From assembly GCA_029747585.1 (NCBI GenBank), contig JAPEVF010000124.1, forward strand, positions 38,370 through 102,369: DNA of 64,000 bases. Direction: 5' to 3'. Source of the stretch: Pleurotus djamor. Lineage: Eukaryota > Basidiomycota > Agaricomycetes > Agaricales > Pleurotaceae. Positions 63,123-64,000 of the stretch are shown one piece after another; position 1 is the stretch's first letter; each line of letters begins with the position of its first letter. Made by a program: the position numbers and the translations under genes. Under the pieces are notes generated by a model. The model had not been told where the DNA came from. It saw only the letters and a program-made list of their open reading frames with translations, and made no database searches.

Positions 63123-63375
63123 CTACGCGCAAGGAAAACGAAAATCATATGTACAACAACTCGACATGACGCGGCGATGAAAGATGTAAAGCGTATAGTA
63201 CAACAACAACTCGACATGACGTGACGAAAAGAGGAAGGAGGAAGTTAAGACGAGTCCACCACACAATTCAATCAAAATCCAACTAAAAAGTATTTCAAGA
63301 AATCATGAAAGATAAACACCTCTCCAAAACAATCAAAAAATACTCATAGTATGAAATGGTTTATGAAAAGGTTGT

Positions 63376-64000
63376 TCACGAAACAACGACCTTCATAACC
63401 ATNCCCCCCCGCCTCATCCACGCCCCTCCGCATCACCTCAAACGCCTTCTGCGTCTCGCCCAACGCGAAGCGGTGCGTGATCAGCGTCGTGAGGTCCGGG
63501 AGGGTGGTTCGGATGCCGGTGGGGGATTTCCTCGTCGTACACGTTGATTCTTCTCTCGTCTCCACTGTCGTTTCCTCAGTTAATGACGTCGAGTCGGTTT
63601 TCGTCTCCGAAGTCGATGTGGTCGACTCCTCGGACGCTGTCGTCGTCGTAGAGTTGGTGTTTTGCGTAGAATTCGAATTGGAGTTCGAATTGGTGGATGT
63701 AGATGAATTGGAGTAAGCAGCAAACACACCCAACAACCCCAACCCCTCCTCATACGTCCCCGCATACCGGAAACTCCCCAACACATCCACCTCCCTCAAC
63801 GCCGCGGCGGAGAGAGGGAGCGAGGTATGGCGTGTTCCCATGCCGATGAGCATGACTTTGCCCCCGGTGATGGCTGTCTGAAAATGATGAAAAAAAAAGT
63901 TTTTTGTTAGTGTGAGTTAGAATTGAATTGTTTTGAATTTTTGAAGAAGGGAGAGGAGGAAGGGGGTTTTTGGAGGAGGGGAGGAGAGATGCGAGGAGAA
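63376..64000 (-). CDS. Sorbitol/xylitol-dehydrogenase-like MDR enzyme (5' part outside window)
   Basis: C-terminal part of a zinc-type medium-chain dehydrogenase of the polyol dehydrogenase group. The exon begins at 63877 after an AG acceptor: TAITGGKVMLIGMGTRHTSL, then EVDVLGSFRYAGTYEEGLGL. The catalytic-domain end is LPDLTTLITHRFALGETQKA and FEVMRRGVDEAGG. Between these blocks lies a Ser/Thr/Asn-rich insertion of about 65 residues where relatives have only a few. An N beside seven C at 63403 shifts the frame; without it the end reads MVMKVVVS and stops at 63376, matching the family's KVVV end. The N-terminal zinc and NAD-binding exons lie to the right of the window. Confidence 0.85.

Larger units (their letters stand above)
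58601..63375. other. Gene-poor region with simple repeats
   Basis: I see no supportable gene in about 4.8 kb. The DNA is rich in pyrimidine tracts and short tandem repeats, listed separately. Restated motifs such as TCATGTCTCA (61707-61722), GTTTAACGTTTAACG (62256-62270) and GTACACGGGTACACGGGTGCA occur. Small T- and C-rich open frames have no domain. Confidence 0.55.

Overview
The window is nuclear DNA of a filamentous basidiomycete, most likely an agaricomycete. Genes are split by many short introns (about 36-70 nt). The window holds a secreted macrofage-activating-glycoprotein homologue, a CYP53-type benzoate hydroxylase, an AA9 lytic polysaccharide monooxygenase, a complex I subunit, a U6 snRNA and an intron-containing tRNA-Met. 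The species cannot be named from this sequence. Several N characters sit beside homopolymers, and one patch (19.67-20.74 kb) is dense in N, so local frameshifts are sequencing artefacts rather than biology.

Layout. 1-1.8 kb: 5' part of a CYP53-like P450 (minus). 3.6-6.3 kb: secreted GPI-anchored glycoprotein. 7.8-9.6 kb: ECM4/omega-class glutathione transferase with a probable mitochondrial leader. 10-11.5 kb: divergent H2A/H2B pair. 11.6-12.3 kb: unresolved small gene. 12.3-17 kb: two-RRM Gbp2-like protein. 17.4-19.1 kb: SRm160/SRRM1-type PWI splicing coactivator. 19.8-21.1 kb: AA9 monooxygenase. 21.5-22.2 kb: single-span membrane protein. 22.9-23.9 kb: GET5-like ubiquitin-domain protein. 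24.1 kb: U6 snRNA. 24.5-25.1 kb: NDUFS5. 26.4-29.5 kb: oligopeptide transporter. 29.8-31.5 kb: F-box-like protein. 32.2-33.6 kb: PAM2 plus MIF4G-like protein. 33.9-35.5 kb: galactonate-dehydratase-type enolase-superfamily enzyme. 35.8-37.3 kb: single-span ectodomain protein. 37.4 kb: tRNA-Met. 37.7-38.4 kb: ribosomal stalk protein P1. 38.6-40.2 kb: protoporphyrinogen oxidase. 40.4-41.3 kb: signal peptidase subunit 2. 43.6-44.9 kb: Dus4-like tRNA dihydrouridine synthase. 45.6-53.1 kb: two tandem paralogous secreted S41-family proteins with a small divergent gene between them. 54.8-55.8 kb: an unrecognised multi-exon gene. 55.9-63.4 kb: almost gene-free DNA with simple repeats. 63.4-64 kb: 3' end of a sorbitol/xylitol-dehydrogenase-like enzyme, running off the window.

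Most of the window is ordinary housekeeping plus secreted accessory genes. No operon-like pathway cluster was found. The RNA-processing loci (Gbp2-like, SRm160-like, U6) lie within 12 kb, and there are tight divergent promoters at H2A/H2B, HEM14/SPC2 and 49.9 kb. The most unusual structures are three consecutive 15-20 nt micro-exons kept in both S41 paralogues, the probable dual-start glutathione transferase, a UNCG-capped hairpin at the 3' end of U6, a Ser/Thr/Asn-rich insertion inside the dehydrogenase, and the PAM2 motif joined to a MIF4G-like body.
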